Positions 13,301 to 28,300 of a stretch of DNA of 64,000 nucleotides are shown here, in pieces. Made by a program: the position numbers and the translations under genes. Positions within the stretch are counted from its first letter, which is position 1. Each line of letters opens with the position of its first letter. Below the pieces are notes generated by a model. That model worked only from the letters and a program-made list of their open reading frames with translations. It had not been told where the DNA came from and ran no database searches. The stretch covers positions 13,764,175 to 13,828,174 of the forward strand of contig OZ037768.1 of NCBI GenBank assembly GCA_964035545.1. Direction: 5' to 3'. Origin of the DNA: Bugula neritina (taxonomy: Eukaryota > Bryozoa > Gymnolaemata > Cheilostomatida > Bugulidae).

Positions 13301-16300
13301 TCACATGCATAATATACATATTACAATCTGTTTTTTGTTATAGAACATTAATTTGAGCTATCATACATGCTGTGCTGATGTATTTGACTAGTTTGATTAA
13401 GCTATAATTCTATTTTGCTCAAAAGTCTTGAGATTTACAGTTTTTGTATTGGTAAAATACCTAAGAGATGCTGAATTGCTCTAGCACAAAAATATATTTA
13501 CTATAAAAACAATAGTTGTACTGTTTTATTCATGAGAGTGTTGTAATTGCATCTCGTCTATAATTTTATCATTTTTTTGGTGTATACATATTATATTAGG
13601 TAATAAAAGTTTCAATTGTTATGTTATTATTTTATCTACAGGTTAAATGGTTCAAAGGCCCTACTGAAGAACAGCTGGTAGAAATTAAAGAGGGTAATGG
13701 AGAAAAATATCAGCTTATATCCAATAAGCTGCATAGAAGTGTGAAAATACACAAAACTGTAGAAGAGGACAAAGGAAGATATTGGTGTCAGGTTGGGAAG
13801 ATGAAATGTTCAGCCCAGTATAACGTTATCCGTAAGTAGTAACCAGGTGCTGAGTGCAGTATGTGTGTATGTCATTGACTAACAGTTCTCAGTTTAACAA
13901 TTCAACGACAACACTTAAGGCTATCTCTGAAACTATGGAAATAAAAATGTGTTCAATACTTACAGCTGAAGTGAGATTTATTGAGCACTTGGCGACTAAA
14001 CACGCTTTAGAGAAAAGGAAGACAACCCTTGAAACACTGGTGGAAAACCCCCATAACAAGCCAGTAACATGGTATAAAGATGGGAAAGAGATAAAATCAA
14101 ATGACAGGTAATGAAAGTAATATAAAATATACGCCACTAAATAACGATATGTGATTTTATTAGAACTTGTACTTTGAGGTAAATGCATTTGTTTGACCAG
14201 TATAAGTCGTAAGAATCAACATTAGCAATGTAACTAATTTATTTAACTAAAGTTGAAATACACAGCTAGTTGCTTCCTGCTTGTGTACATCAGTGCCAAC
14301 TTTTTTATTTATAAAAGCGCATTTGGGGTCATTTACGATTTGCAATATCCAATTTACTATACCTCTTGAAATTTTAGAATGTTGCATATAGTTATGTTGC
14401 ATTTTGTTTTATGACAAATTTAATGCTGTTAGAGTCCAGATTGTGAGAAGAAATGATGGGTAATATATATTCACTAGTAACTAAGTATATCCACACATGC
14501 AATAGTGTAGCATTATTCATTCACTGCAGCCTTTACTGTACCATGCCTGCACCTATGTTATATTATTTCACACCATTAGTTCACTGTAGTACACAGTATT
14601 GTCTCCTTTTAGTTCACGTTTGCCATTTGACTTAGCATTCTATACTCTATTAGTTTCATATGCTTTGCTTTCTGCACTGCTGATGAAAATGTGGTGCAGT
14701 AAAACCAGTAAAATGCAGTATTCCCAATAATCTGCTTTATTCCTCATCTAACCTCCTCCACCCTTATAGTAATAGCTCTGCTTAGCAACAATATACAGCT
14801 TGCTGGCCACAGTCTACTCTTTCTACTTTGTAAAACATATTTTGGCCAATCAAAGTTTTCTGATTGTTTTCTAATTCTCAAATTTGCATTATGTGAATCA
14901 TAATGGTGGATGTAGTACATGTTGTAGTGATCTAACCATGTGAATGGAGCTGTAAGCTTATGTATGTCAAAGTTTTGAGATTTTATAACACTTTTCTGTA
15001 TTAATTTACTGATCAAACTGAAAAAAGACTGATGGCTAGCTAACATACTCTTGTTAACAGTGGTTGTTGCATTGCAGGTGTATTCATGAAAGCAATATAC
15101 CTGCAAATGATGTGTGTATATTATATGAATTGCATCCTTTTATTTTTAGTTCATACATTTTTTCTTATGTAATGACATATTTAAATATAATGTTATACAG
15201 TGCAAAAGGTACTGGACAGATGAGTCGAGGCCAGTATATGGCTGCACTCATGTCTGGTGCTATTAGGGCACCGAAGTGAGTACATCAGTAGATGCAGTGC
15301 CGCATGCGGTTATAAATACCACATAAAAATATGTTTTACCTTTGGTAGAAGTCATTGGTAAATATACCGACACTAAAAATGAATAACAAATGGCTTCAGT
15401 GATTTGTCAAATAAAAACTTGACCAGCCCTTACCTATACTGATCTATTTAAACGTATCACTAACACTCATTATTGAAATTAATATGTCACGTGGTGTCCG
15501 GTGAGAACAAATTGTGGGTTCCATTAATTCAAAACACTAATACAAATATTCTGCAATGCACTGCCTACAGATGCAGTTGTATACAGCTGTATGCTAGTGT
15601 GTATAAATAGTTCTGTTGATTTTGTTGATATTTTGGTAAGTACTTTTATTCTATGTATAGAATTCATCTATTCGCTATGTTCAGGTATCACACAGTTTCA
15701 GAGAAGTTGGATCATGAGAGTCGTATTGACAAATGCTTATTGATTATTGATCCTACAGAGATCTCTGATGCTGCTAAGTACACCTGTAAAGTTGGTGATA
15801 AATCAACTAGTGCAGACCTCATTGTGGATGAAGGTACGCAACAGGACTTGATTACCAAATAATCATTGTTCAGTTTTATGCATTGTCAAATCCGCTTGGA
15901 TAATTATTTATTATGTGCTATTAACCACTTTAAATGATGTTATTTGTTGACGCCTTGCAAACTAAAAAACATTATATATTTTGCATGCATTGGCATTCTT
16001 TTAATTTGCTTATGTAATGCTACTTCACATTTTGTTACTCCAGCTAATGCAAAAAATGAGGCAACATTTTCTCAAGCTGAGAAATACCAGCGTGAGAGTC
16101 GCATAGGTATAAACTCAGTAGAGCAGAGCCGTAAGTTAGACATGGGCAAGGGTAAAGTTCCTGATGTAGTTGTAGAGGAATCGCTTGTTAAACTGAAATC
16201 AGTCTCTCAGCTAGAGAGCAGATCAGCCCTTGCGGTGCTCGAAGGTGTGAAATTAGGCTAACCTCTGATAGCCATGCAGTAAATGCAAGATGCTGCATGT

Positions 16301-19300
16301 GGGTTAGTGCCAGTAGTTAGTGCACTTCTAGTGTAGTGGTGTTTTACCTTCCATGGATTAGCTGCTACAAGTTGTTAAGGTCCTATTAATAGAACTCAAT
16401 ATTCAGCTATGGTGTTGCCAAAACTGGTTCAAAAAGCAGGCTAGACTAGGCTTAGAGTGAGCAGTTCTGTTGTTGGGAATCTGGTATTAGTATGCAGGGT
16501 TGGTTGAGAAAATAAATATTTTCAGACATTTCATCTTGTGTTTTGATTTCATAAAACTTTGTAAAACTGTGAACTGGCTTAAAGTATGGTTAATGTGTAG
16601 TTAGGTGGTAGAGTACTGGTCAGTGTGTAGTTAGGTGGTAAAGTACTGTTCAGTGTGTAGTTAGGTGGTAAAGTACTGTTCAGTGTGTAGTTAGGTGGTA
16701 AAGTACTGTTCAGTGTGTAGTTAGGTGGTAAAGTACTGTTCAGTGTGTAGTTAGGTGGTAAAGTACTGTTCAGTGTGTAGTTAGGTGGTAAAATACTGTT
16801 CAGTGTGTAGTTAGGTGGTAAAGTACTGTTCAGTGTGTAGTTAGGTGGTAAAGTACTGTTCAGTGTGTAGTTAGGTGGTAAAGTACTAAGGCCTGAACAT
16901 GAACAAACAGGCCTCAGTGATGGGTCTCTACTGTGGGTGGTATTTAAAGCAGCTTGAGTTATTTGGCCGTTGAAACATGCATCTACCATATTTTTCAGAA
17001 ATAAACTAAAATTTATGGGTCATAAGGGCTATGTGCAAGTTATAAATAAATATTAGTAAAGTTGCATGCAAGCTGCTTGTGCTCCGACTTGCTCTGTTGA
17101 CCTGGTTCCGTTCTGCTGTATTTCAACTTCATTCTTTTTTAAAACATTTTTAGCCTTTGATTTTACTGATTAATTTATATAATATGTTGGTGAAACCTTT
17201 AATAATTGCTAACAATATTTTCTAGTTGTACATTTATTATGTTAGTAATAATTCTAATTTTTAGCCGCCAAAGCTCCAATACTCTCTCTTCAAAATCTTC
17301 CAAAGGTTATTCAAGTTAAGGCAGGCCAACCACTGTCTTGCCAGATTCCATTCAGTGGAACAGATCCTAAGATACAATGGGATAAAGATGGTAAAGCTCT
17401 TCAACCAAGATACAAAACATCAAAAGGTATTTTATCTCACTAATCATATCCACAGATTAATATATATGCGTGCGTGCAAACGTGTTGTAGAAATAAAATA
17501 CAAAGAAACCTATTTTGTCCATATATGAATTTGAAATAAATATGAGGTTTCATTTTTTGTTCATAAATTATTCAAAGATTTTTGCCCTAACTTCTAAATT
17601 TAATTGATTTTTGTGTTATAAGTGAACAGAAGAATATAAAAATATTTACACAAACAATTAGTTTTCTATTAGATACATCTTGAAGATTTTTGGAATCTAA
17701 ATTTGAATTGCCTAGCAATACAAGTTGAGATTTGATTTCTGACATCAATTGACCAATTACACGAAAGAAAGTTCACGGCAACAAGCTTACTAAGTACATT
17801 GCATAACTCCTCTTTCATTGTATATGCATAAAACCTTCTAATTTTTGTTTTTGTTTTTAATAAAAATATAACCCTAATAAATACTTGAACATAAACAGTT
17901 GTTTATTCATGATCGAAGTATTGCCTTAATCAATTGAGCAGTTGCCAGGAATGTAACAAACATATCATTTTACATTGAAAGCTGATTGGCTGTTGTGGCA
18001 GACTATACTTCATTGAATCAGGGTAGTTGAAGTATCATATCTGCGGTCACCTGTTTTATAGCATTATAATATTTGAAATGTGCCGACTGGAATAAGGACA
18101 TGAGCATCAAAACACTGAATTAACTCTTAAAATTAAAATTAAGTTATATTTTGATGCATTGAAAAATTAAGAGGAGAGTAAAGTTGCGCTGTAACTGCGG
18201 AATGACAATGCTGCTTTAGTTATTGAAAATGTTGTCCTTTTTATTAATAGTGCACAAAACACTGTGCTAGTTAGATTCAGGGACTCTTTAAATTAATGAA
18301 GGCAGAAGATCTTTCTACATATAATGTATGGAAGTTGGTTATACCTTTGTCTATCATCAAATAGTTAGATCGGTGATAGTTGGGTTTGACTCCTTACTCA
18401 TACTTTATGAAGAGCATACTAGTTCAGGTATCACTACATCTGTGTTTTGACAGACAAGGACAAGTTGAAACTTGGTGTTGATAAGGCTACAAGAGCTGAC
18501 AGTGGCACGTACCACCTCAAGTTAACTAATGATGCCGGTGAAGCTGACTGTGATGTCATTATCCTGGTTACAGGTAAACTCACAGCAGTACATGTACATG
18601 TCACATTTTAGTAACACAGCTAGAAGCAGTGAAGTCATTACATAACATTCAGCAATTATATTATACTGATGTTGTGCAAATATTTACATAGATGCTAATA
18701 CACATTTTTTCTGCTCTTTTACAAGATATGTTCTAATTTCTTGCTAATCTTTTGCTTTTATTTTGGCTAACTTCCATCATAAACCTGGCTTTAGCATTGT
18801 GTTTGACTAGCACACGCCCTAAATAACTTATCTTATCCTGTTCTACAGATGTACCAGGAAAGCCACAAAATGTAGAGCCAGTTGAAGTGTGGGCAGATAA
18901 TATACTGATAAAGTGGAAAGAACCAGAAGATGACGGAGGGGTGCCCATTCAACACTACATAGTTGAGTACAAAAATATGACAAAGAGAGGACAATCCTGG
19001 ACTAAAGCTGGTAAGATCGTGCATGCATATCTCTTTTAATTTAATTCAGCTCTAAGCATAATTAAACTAAGGATTTCAATCACCGAGCGAGCGAAGCAAA
19101 TTATCAAGTCAATATTCAACCAACAAGAAAACTTTTTTCATTATAAAAAATTCTTAGTAAATGACATTCCTATTGTTGTGTTATAGGTATAGTAAAGATG
19201 TTATATGTTCCTAAAAGTGCAATGTGAAAAATGAAAAGAACATCTTTCATAGAAAAATTTCTCTTAACTCAAAAATAGTGTGCATTTTCAATAGCAAATG

Positions 19301-22300
19301 TTAGGGTTGAAAATGTATTTTATATAATAATGAAACAATCAAACTCCAATTACAATATTTATATTTATGTTTGTATTTTTTTAAGGCCAAACATCTACCA
19401 AGGACTTCAGAGTTAATAAGCTCTTGAAGGACAACAACTATAAGTTTAGAGTGTGTGCAGTAAATAGTGAAGGTCAAGGTCCCTGGGAAGAAGGTGCTGC
19501 TACGGTGCTAGCCAAAGATCCTTATGGTAGGCGCAGTCAGCTCTGGCATATTATAAAACTTGTGATGATTATTCTGGATCTGCAGTCAATATTTTTAGGC
19601 TCACACATTCTTGGTAATCTGGTGCAGTGGTTTTAGATCAAAACAATTGATTTCATAGTTACCATAGTTTAATATGTGAAAGTTTTTAGCAAAATAATTG
19701 TGACTATATACTAAATGTCCTACAAACACATTGTGTATATGTAACACAGAATAATTTAATACATTAATATTCTGTGTTACATATATACAATGTGTTTGTA
19801 GTACACGTAGTATCACAAAGGGAAATATTAGTGTTCCAGTGAAAGAAGTTGAAGTAATAACATTGTCATACATGGAGTTTGTGAATCTGCATGCTTATTA
19901 ATTAAACCATTTTTGGTTCAGATCCACCCAGTGTACCCAGGGATCTCCAGGCTGACTCTGTAGAAGCGACTACCATTGGCTTGAGTTGGCAGGCTCCCAC
20001 CAATGATGGCGGTGCTCCAATAAAACAATACATTATAGAGGCTAAATCTCCTAAGGATGCTGATTGGGCAAAGGTACTGATGAATATTAGTAGTCATTTC
20101 AAGTATATTTACAAGATTGCTGTGTGATAAGCAAGCTGGTGCACTTCTATATATCTGGTAGATGGCAATAATGAGTGAACAGTTTTATTTCATCCTATTA
20201 CTTTATCTAAATGCATGTCAGAGTTTAAATGCTAAAATAAAAGAAACGCACAGCTGAAGAAATTTTGATGGCCTATGTCCCACATAACAAAGCAATAAAA
20301 ATGCTATGCTCTATTGTACTCTTAACTAAGTTTTTTAAAAATAATATGAGAGCTTAGGTTATTAAAATGTTTCTACTGCTGCAGGTAAATGAACATCTGA
20401 TCATAATAAAAAAAATCTGTGAGTTTATTGAAATATACAATTGGTTCATGTTGATCAGATTTTGCCTACAAGTTTGCTAAGGTTGAAATGCTGATCTTGC
20501 TTTTACTACAAGATCCTCATATCGAATTGGTTGACAGCTTATTTATACAGTTATTTCATATAAATGCAAAACTCTCAATAATATAAAAAGGTTTTAAAAT
20601 GCTAGAAACCAAGAATATAGGTTTTCCAGTTTGTTTAATGGATAGACTGTGACACATTTCTAATTACAGGATATTTTAGCAGACAAATGCCCTACCAGTA
20701 ACTTCTAATTAATTAACCAGTTTTATTTAGTTCTGCTAACTACTAACTAAAGATACTGCTTACATATAAAAGCATTTACTATGTATTAACTACATTGACG
20801 ATAATATATACTATACCCAATAAAATCCTTATTTTAGAAGGCATTTTTTACTTTATTATAACCATATAGTTATATTTAATAACATATAGTATAAATTTTG
20901 TTGTGCATATAACATTTCATAAAAAGATTAACTTGGTAATTTCAAAATTTCATAATTCTCAGGTTGCTGAGTCCACGACTCCCAAAGTTACGGTGAAAGA
21001 CTTAAAAGAGAACAGTGACTACAAGTTTAGAGTCAAAGCAGTTAACAAGGCAGGAGAGTCTAAACCCTTAGAACTCAATGTCCCCATTACGACAAAGGAA
21101 AAACTCTGCAAGCCAAAAATTGATGCTAGACATTGGAGTGACATCATTAAAAAAATTAAACAGCCGTTTGAATTGGAATGTAAATTTAAAGGGGTTCCAG
21201 CACCTTCTATCGAATGGCTGCGAATTGATGATGTAAGTTATTCATCAATACTAAAGTAATTGAGTTATTTTCTTATTCTGTTAAACAATCTATTGTGTAG
21301 TTTCTATTCTATAACAGCATTGCAAATTTTATTTTGTGCAGTCAGGTAATGTACCATCTAACATCTTCAAGAAAGTCAAGGTGTTTTGTTATTAATAGGG
21401 AACAAAGTTTTATGACGGATACTGTATTGAGGTGTGAAGAATTTTTGCTAATATAAGATATCTTGGCAAATTTTAAATGAAAACCTGTAAGATTATCTAA
21501 GACGACGTTTCCTTTACAGAATTCCTTGAACATTAATACATTTTAAAACTTTGAGTGGTTGTCTAATACCAATTTCTTAAAATCATCGATCTTAAAAAAT
21601 ATGTTAAACTAGATTTCTACGAATTGCATATTATTTGCATATTGCATATTATTTTGATGATGTAATAAATACCATTTCATCATCTCAGTTTTATGTTTAC
21701 CAAATATTACACTTTTCAGGTACTTAACAAGTCTAAGACTGTGGTAAATGTTTAACCTGTTTGTCTAGGCCCACACATTGTTTGCTTGTTCACGTTTGCA
21801 TATTTTGCTATAGCTTTACTCTCACTCTTTATGTCTTTGTAAATTATTGTTGGTTCAACTCTTTTCTCCTACTCATAATCTAGCATATCTATACATGTTT
21901 TAATCTCATGTACATTTAGCTTACTAGTTTCAACTAGCTTGTTTTATCTTGAGTGTAGCTTCCTCTATCTTATCCTCAATAAGTTATATACACAAAATTT
22001 TGGGGTTTGTAATTCAGAGAAATTCCCAGTACTATTTTTGCCAGACATCTTGTCCCACAATATACAGCCATCTCATTGAGTTGAAAACTTGTCAGTCAAA
22101 TTTCATAGGAACTCATTCAATAACGATGATTTCAATAGAGAAAAGTTAAAACTAATTTTTATATTAAATTAAAAATTAGTTATAGAATTTAACCTCTTTA
22201 TTAGTTAGTGTACTTCATTTGAGCTTGCATGCCTTCTTCTGAATACCTTATGTACTTTACTCCACGTCTTGCTTCATGCTTTACTCTGTGTTCCAATGTC

Positions 22301-25300
22301 CATGTTACAGGAAACATCAAAGATTATGGTAATGAAATAATTTAAGTTGAGATTATTCCCTGTTCTGCATGTTTACCAATAATCTCTTTAACTAACCCAG
22401 CCACATAGCATTGACCATATCAGATTTTTCTGAAAGGAGCACAGTTAATATCATGCTTCGTATTGGACAACCAGTATCTTTCAGTTAACAGTTCACCATA
22501 ACTAATGCATTGAATGAAATCTATCCATTTTGGTCTATTATTAGTTGATTGCACAACTAGTCTGTTACTATTGCAACATACTATATTTTACTAGAGTAGC
22601 TGTGCAGCACAACTGGGGGTTGCTATTGTGCACAAGTTGCTTTACAGTTTTGAAATGGAAATTAGTTGTTATTATCAGGAATAAGAATTGTTGCATCTTA
22701 AAGCATGCTATGTTTTACAGCACAAAGTGATGATAATTATGAGTTATTGTAACTTATGTTATTACATATAATATATCACGAACTAATGGTTATTACCATC
22801 TATTTAGCCTGTTGAACCTGAGTTCATTAGTACTAAGGGGACAACTAATGGCACGACTTCAGTCAAAGTCAAGGTATCTGAAAGGCATCACAAAGGTTGT
22901 TACAAAGTCACAGCTAAGAATGAGTTAGGAGAAGACAGTGCTATGGTAAGCTTTCATTTATTTTTTAGCACAGAATAAATTTTATCAAAAGATTGAGCTA
23001 CCATCAAATGATCGATTAGCAAATAAATTCATGTAGAAGCCATCGAAATCGTTGTCCTTCTACCAGTAAGCTTCGAACATGTGCTTTAAAAAGCTTCACT
23101 ATAGTCTATGTATAAAGAGAGTTGTTGAGCATAATAATGTACCAAATGTAAAAGTTATTATCACTGCTTGTCATTGTTATATAATTATTATGTACATGTG
23201 TTTCAGTGTGATGTTGTGATTCTGGGGCCACCAAGTAAACCTATTGGCCCACTGGAGGTATCAGAGGTAACAGCCAACAGTGCTAAGTTATCCTGGCAGA
23301 AACCTTTAGATGATGGTGGAGATGAAATTCTCAACTATGTGCTCGAAAAATTGAATACAAAAACTGGTGACTGGGAGAAGGTAGGTTTAATGTCATATAT
23401 AGTAACATTCATATTATATACATTTAAATTGTGAACTATTATTACTTAAGATACACAATTTTATGACCGTTATGTTTTTACTAATCAAATATAGCTGATA
23501 GTTGTTTTGTTATGAAATGGTCTTCAATTTCTTGATTAATTTTTCACTTAAGTATATGATGGAATTAATTTTCTTCTAGCACAAGTACAGAGCAGTATAG
23601 TACTGACCCCTTACAGCAGTTTGTAACATGCTGACTGTCATATGATTACGAAGCTGTTGTCTTAAATTTCCTGTTGCATAAGTACCTGTTGATAAACGGT
23701 GACTAGAAGTCTAAATTTAAGATGTCACTTGTGAGATTATCCCAACTTACCAGCTTTGCCAAGTTATAGACCTAAGAGCACAAATAATCAGAGTATGAGA
23801 GCAAATTATAGACCTATGAGAGCGTTTTGTGAGCATATGAGAAAGATCGTACTTTATTGTAAGCATATGAGATGCAATAGTCAGTGAGTTTTTGATCATT
23901 TGGCACTCCATATCACTCTATCATGAGAAGTCTTCTGCAGACCTCATGAGCCTCAATTTCAAAGCTATTACAAAGCTTTTCTTCTGCACAAACATCTGTG
24001 ATGCCACTACTTCAATCAACTCCATCACATTAGTCCCATAGTCCTAATATGGAAATTAATTTCAGATAAAATCTGTACCTGGAAACACTACAGAGTTCAA
24101 AGTTCCAAAGTTGAAAGAAGGGAATGACTATTTGTTCAGAGTAAAAGCTGAGAACATACATGGTCTCTCACCTGCTCTGGTGACCGAAGACTCTACTAAG
24201 GCGAAGAACCCGTTTAGTACGTTTCATCATGTTAGATGGTGCAAACTTTCTTATAAATTAATTTCATGTTATTAGAGAACATTAATGCTACAATTATATT
24301 TTCATTATATGGAGCAGTAGTGGAGAAATTGAGGTAGCCTAAGTTCTTTAAATTTCTTTATAAATTTTGGTTTAGGGCGAGAGCTGAGATTCATGCAAGA
24401 ACATAACTGTTTTTGCTACATTTCTAATCTAGAACACAGGCTTTTCTCAATTTCTCCATTAATGCACCTACCTCAATATTTTTAGAGTTTTGGTGGAACA
24501 TAGAAGATTAGTAAAATAAATTAATAGCAATACTGTTTATGATTATGGAAAATACACAATTTTACAACAGTGTGTGCGAGTATGCTGTATCACTTACAAG
24601 TATTTATAGTAGGTTTTTAATAAGAAAACTTTACTCCCTTGAAATATGCCTAATGTGCTGTTTAACTTTTAGCTGCCCCGAGTGCTCCTGACAAACCCAA
24701 AGTTGTAGATGCTGATCGAGACTTTATAGACATTGAATGGTTAGCACCATCAGATGGAGGAAGCCCAATTACTGGATATATTGTTGAGAAACTAGACAAG
24801 TCTAAACCCAACAGTGACTGGGTACCAGTCACTAGATCTCCTATAAAGGTATGTCTTCTATCAAACCTCGCCCATTTAACCAATGCTTAGGTTTTGCTTA
24901 TTGCATTATAGGACTTAGAATGCAATTGCTCTACCTTGCAGGCAGCTTTTCATGGGACAATGAGCTGTTAGGTTTCAGAGTTACAAAAACACTAGTTTCT
25001 ACCACTTTTACTTGGTTGGACTTTGGTTTTAACTGAACTGGAAGAATCCACAGTTTTGTTTATGGTGTTGCTCTTAGTTAATTTTGTGTCCGCCCACCGG
25101 AAGAAGTGCCTTGAAATAAAGTGTTTGACATTTATAGTCAGTTTTTTTATTTTCATGTCACTGGCTTTACATACCGCCTGATTTTTTTATCAAACTGTGC
25201 TACTTATTTAATCTAGGACAAGCACTATATAGATGAAAAAGTGAAAGCCAACATGCCCTATGAGTATAGAGTCATAGCAGTAAATGCTGGAGGCCAGTCT

Positions 25301-28300
25301 GCTCCAAGCCCATCTACTGGTTTGGTCAAAGCTAAACCTCTCAAAGAAGCCCCTCATTTTGATTTATCTGGACTCTTTGGAGCCAAAGATATTAGAGTGA
25401 AAGTTGGTGAACCCCTAAAGATATCTGTTGGTTGTCAGGGGTCTCCTACGCCAACAGTTACTTGGTTAAACAATGGGAAACCCATTGCAGATGGGCCAAT
25501 GGTATGAGTCATAATATCTTACTTAGAGCTGCATGTAGCTGTGTGCACTAGTTGACAAAATAGTGTAGCATTTTCTTGCTGAAAAAATAGGTTTTTATAG
25601 TTACATTTATTGGGTGTTACTGCATTAGTGTTAATATTGCTATAACTGTTGTAATGCATAATCAAACCAGAAATTATATCCATTGCTTAATTGTAGTCTA
25701 AACTAGCACAAGATGATGAAACTGTTAGCTTAGAAATTCCTCGCTGTGAAAGAAAGGATGCTGGAAAATATACAATCAAAGCTGTGAATCCTAATGGAGA
25801 AGAGTCTGTAGAGCTCAATGTTATAGTGTTAGATGCTCCAAGTGCTCCAGAAGGTCCTCTAGAGGTCAGTGATATTTTGGCAAATCAAGTGACTCTGTCT
25901 TGGAAGCCTCCGCTGGACGACTTTGGTGCTCCTGTGTCTGAATACGTTGTGGAGATGCTAGACCCAGATACAGGTAACTTTCATCTAGAGATTCACATTT
26001 ACAAACTGTGAGTACTTGAATATACTTCAGATTGATGTTAATCTACTCTACTTGTGTGTACATAGATCTTTTTTACTAGGCTTATGGACAAAACCAAACT
26101 GTTTGGTCAATGGCACCAACACTACTGTAAAAGGGCTAGAAGAGGGAAAGAAGTATGTGTTCCGAGTAAAAGCAGCAAATATATATGGAACTAGCGAACC
26201 CCTGGAAAGCACTACTGTGACAGCAAAAAATCCCTTTGGTAACCTCATCTATCTCACCTCTCTCCTCTCAATCCTGTATGAATGGTGAACTTCCTTATCT
26301 TAGGCATCTGATAATGTCTGAATATGTACATGTTATTGTTTAAACTTGGTTGTGTAAGTATGTTTGTATCGTTCATCTAAAAGTTTATGACTAGAAACAA
26401 CATTCTATTTATAGAAAACTTATCTAAAAGTAGTGTTGGATTTTGTAGGGATGAAATTATGTTATTGTATATAAGTATATGCGCCAACTTAGTAATTACA
26501 AGCATCATGATTAATGTAATATGTTGGAACGAGGAATCTATAATGTTTTATTTGTTCAAACTACATTTTAGATACACCTAGCCAACCAAAGGATTTAGAA
26601 ATTCCATCATATGATCAGTTCTCAACCACCTTACAGTGGAAAAAGCCTGATTCAGATGGAGGAAATCCTATTAAAGGATATCAGGTTAGCTATGCTACAC
26701 GCAGTGAGTGGAAAAATTAAAGTAACTTTTAAGAAATACAGATAATTATTGAAAAAGATGTTGATGTAAATTTGAGTGAAATAATTTAATACCAAATGAA
26801 ATTAGAAGCTCAGGAAACAAATATACGTTCTGAACATGAGCTGACGTTGTGTCTTCTAGGTGGAAAAGAAAGAGAAGGGTAGAGACTGGCAGCCCGTGGG
26901 AGGGGTTATTCCAAGTACTAAATGTACTGTACCCTGCATAGAGGGCAAAGAGTATGAGTTTAGAGTTAAAGCTGTAAACGATGGAGGTGCTGGTGAACCA
27001 AGCAGAGCTACTAAACCACATTTGTGCAAAGTCCCTATTGGTAGGTGAACACTGAATCATGTGAATTTCCTTTGATGTGATAATATAGACTTTTTGAAAT
27101 AGTGTCAATAGAAGTTTTTCCTTCCCACAACTTTGTCAACTCTTATATTTTAGCACAAGTCACCTTAACTGCAGCCGTTTTTTACATGAGTATTTAATGA
27201 AGTTGTAACATGATAAGTAATAGATGCTATATATATTGTTTAAATAATCAAACTGTAAATGCTAAAAGCTACTCATTCAAAGATAAGTAATCAAGTTGGT
27301 CTTTTACATAAACTATGTAAGAAATACTTGGTAAAGAGACATAATCCATTAAGTTGTGCAATAGTGCATATTGCCATATATTATACTTACTTGTTAGACC
27401 CAGCTGGTGCTCCCACTCAACCCAAAGTTGACAAGATTACCAACAATTCAGTTTCTTTATCTTGGAACAAACCCAGAGATGATGGTGGAGCTTTAGATAA
27501 ATATGTGATTGAAATGAAGACTCCAAATGGAGACTGGGAGTGGGCTACAGAAGTTCCTGCAACGTTAGTGAATCAAACTAATAGAATAGTGATACAACTT
27601 GTAATTTTAGGTTTCTGACCTTTTTAGAAAAAATGTATCTTCGGTTTTAATATAAGTATTCACTTTTTATAACAATTTTTTAACAAAAAAAAGGTTTTTC
27701 TACACATGAATATATACAATTTTCATTTGAAATAATCAGTTAAATTATTAGTCCTTGAGCGGATTTATTTTATTGTGTTAATTGATGAGACTTGTTTAAT
27801 GTTACGGGCTTTACAGGAGTACATCTGCTACTATCAAGCCTTTAGAGGAAGGTCAAACTTACCAGTTCAGAGTACGTGGAGTCAATGCTGCTGGTCTAGG
27901 CGAACCAAGTAAACCTACTGAAAAACTTGTTGTGGAAGATCAGCCTGAGAAACCTGAGTAAGCAGCCAATTACTTGCGTTATCTTGAACAGAAATTTTTA
28001 ACAATAACGCATATTTTACTCATGACAGTTGCTGTGTTTAATAGTATTTCTTCACAAGTTATCTCAATGTTTTGTGATAATAATGTTGTATTTTGCAAAT
28101 TACTGGATTTTACATCATTACATATGGATACAAAATACTGGTTTAATTGGAGATTCAGCTGAAAACGCTTAAGTGTTTTAATTTTCTACACATTATACTG
28201 TATAGTAACAGTACTAATATAAGACTGTACTCTATACACACATAATGTGCTGCATGCTGTGTGTTATTTATTCTAGTTCTCAGGACCACATGATTCGTAT

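Noticed and set aside
16579-16989. Minus-strand open frame of repeated LPPNYTLNST
   Set aside because: It is only the translation of a 30-bp minisatellite (a multiple of three keeps the frame open); no splice sites or start context.
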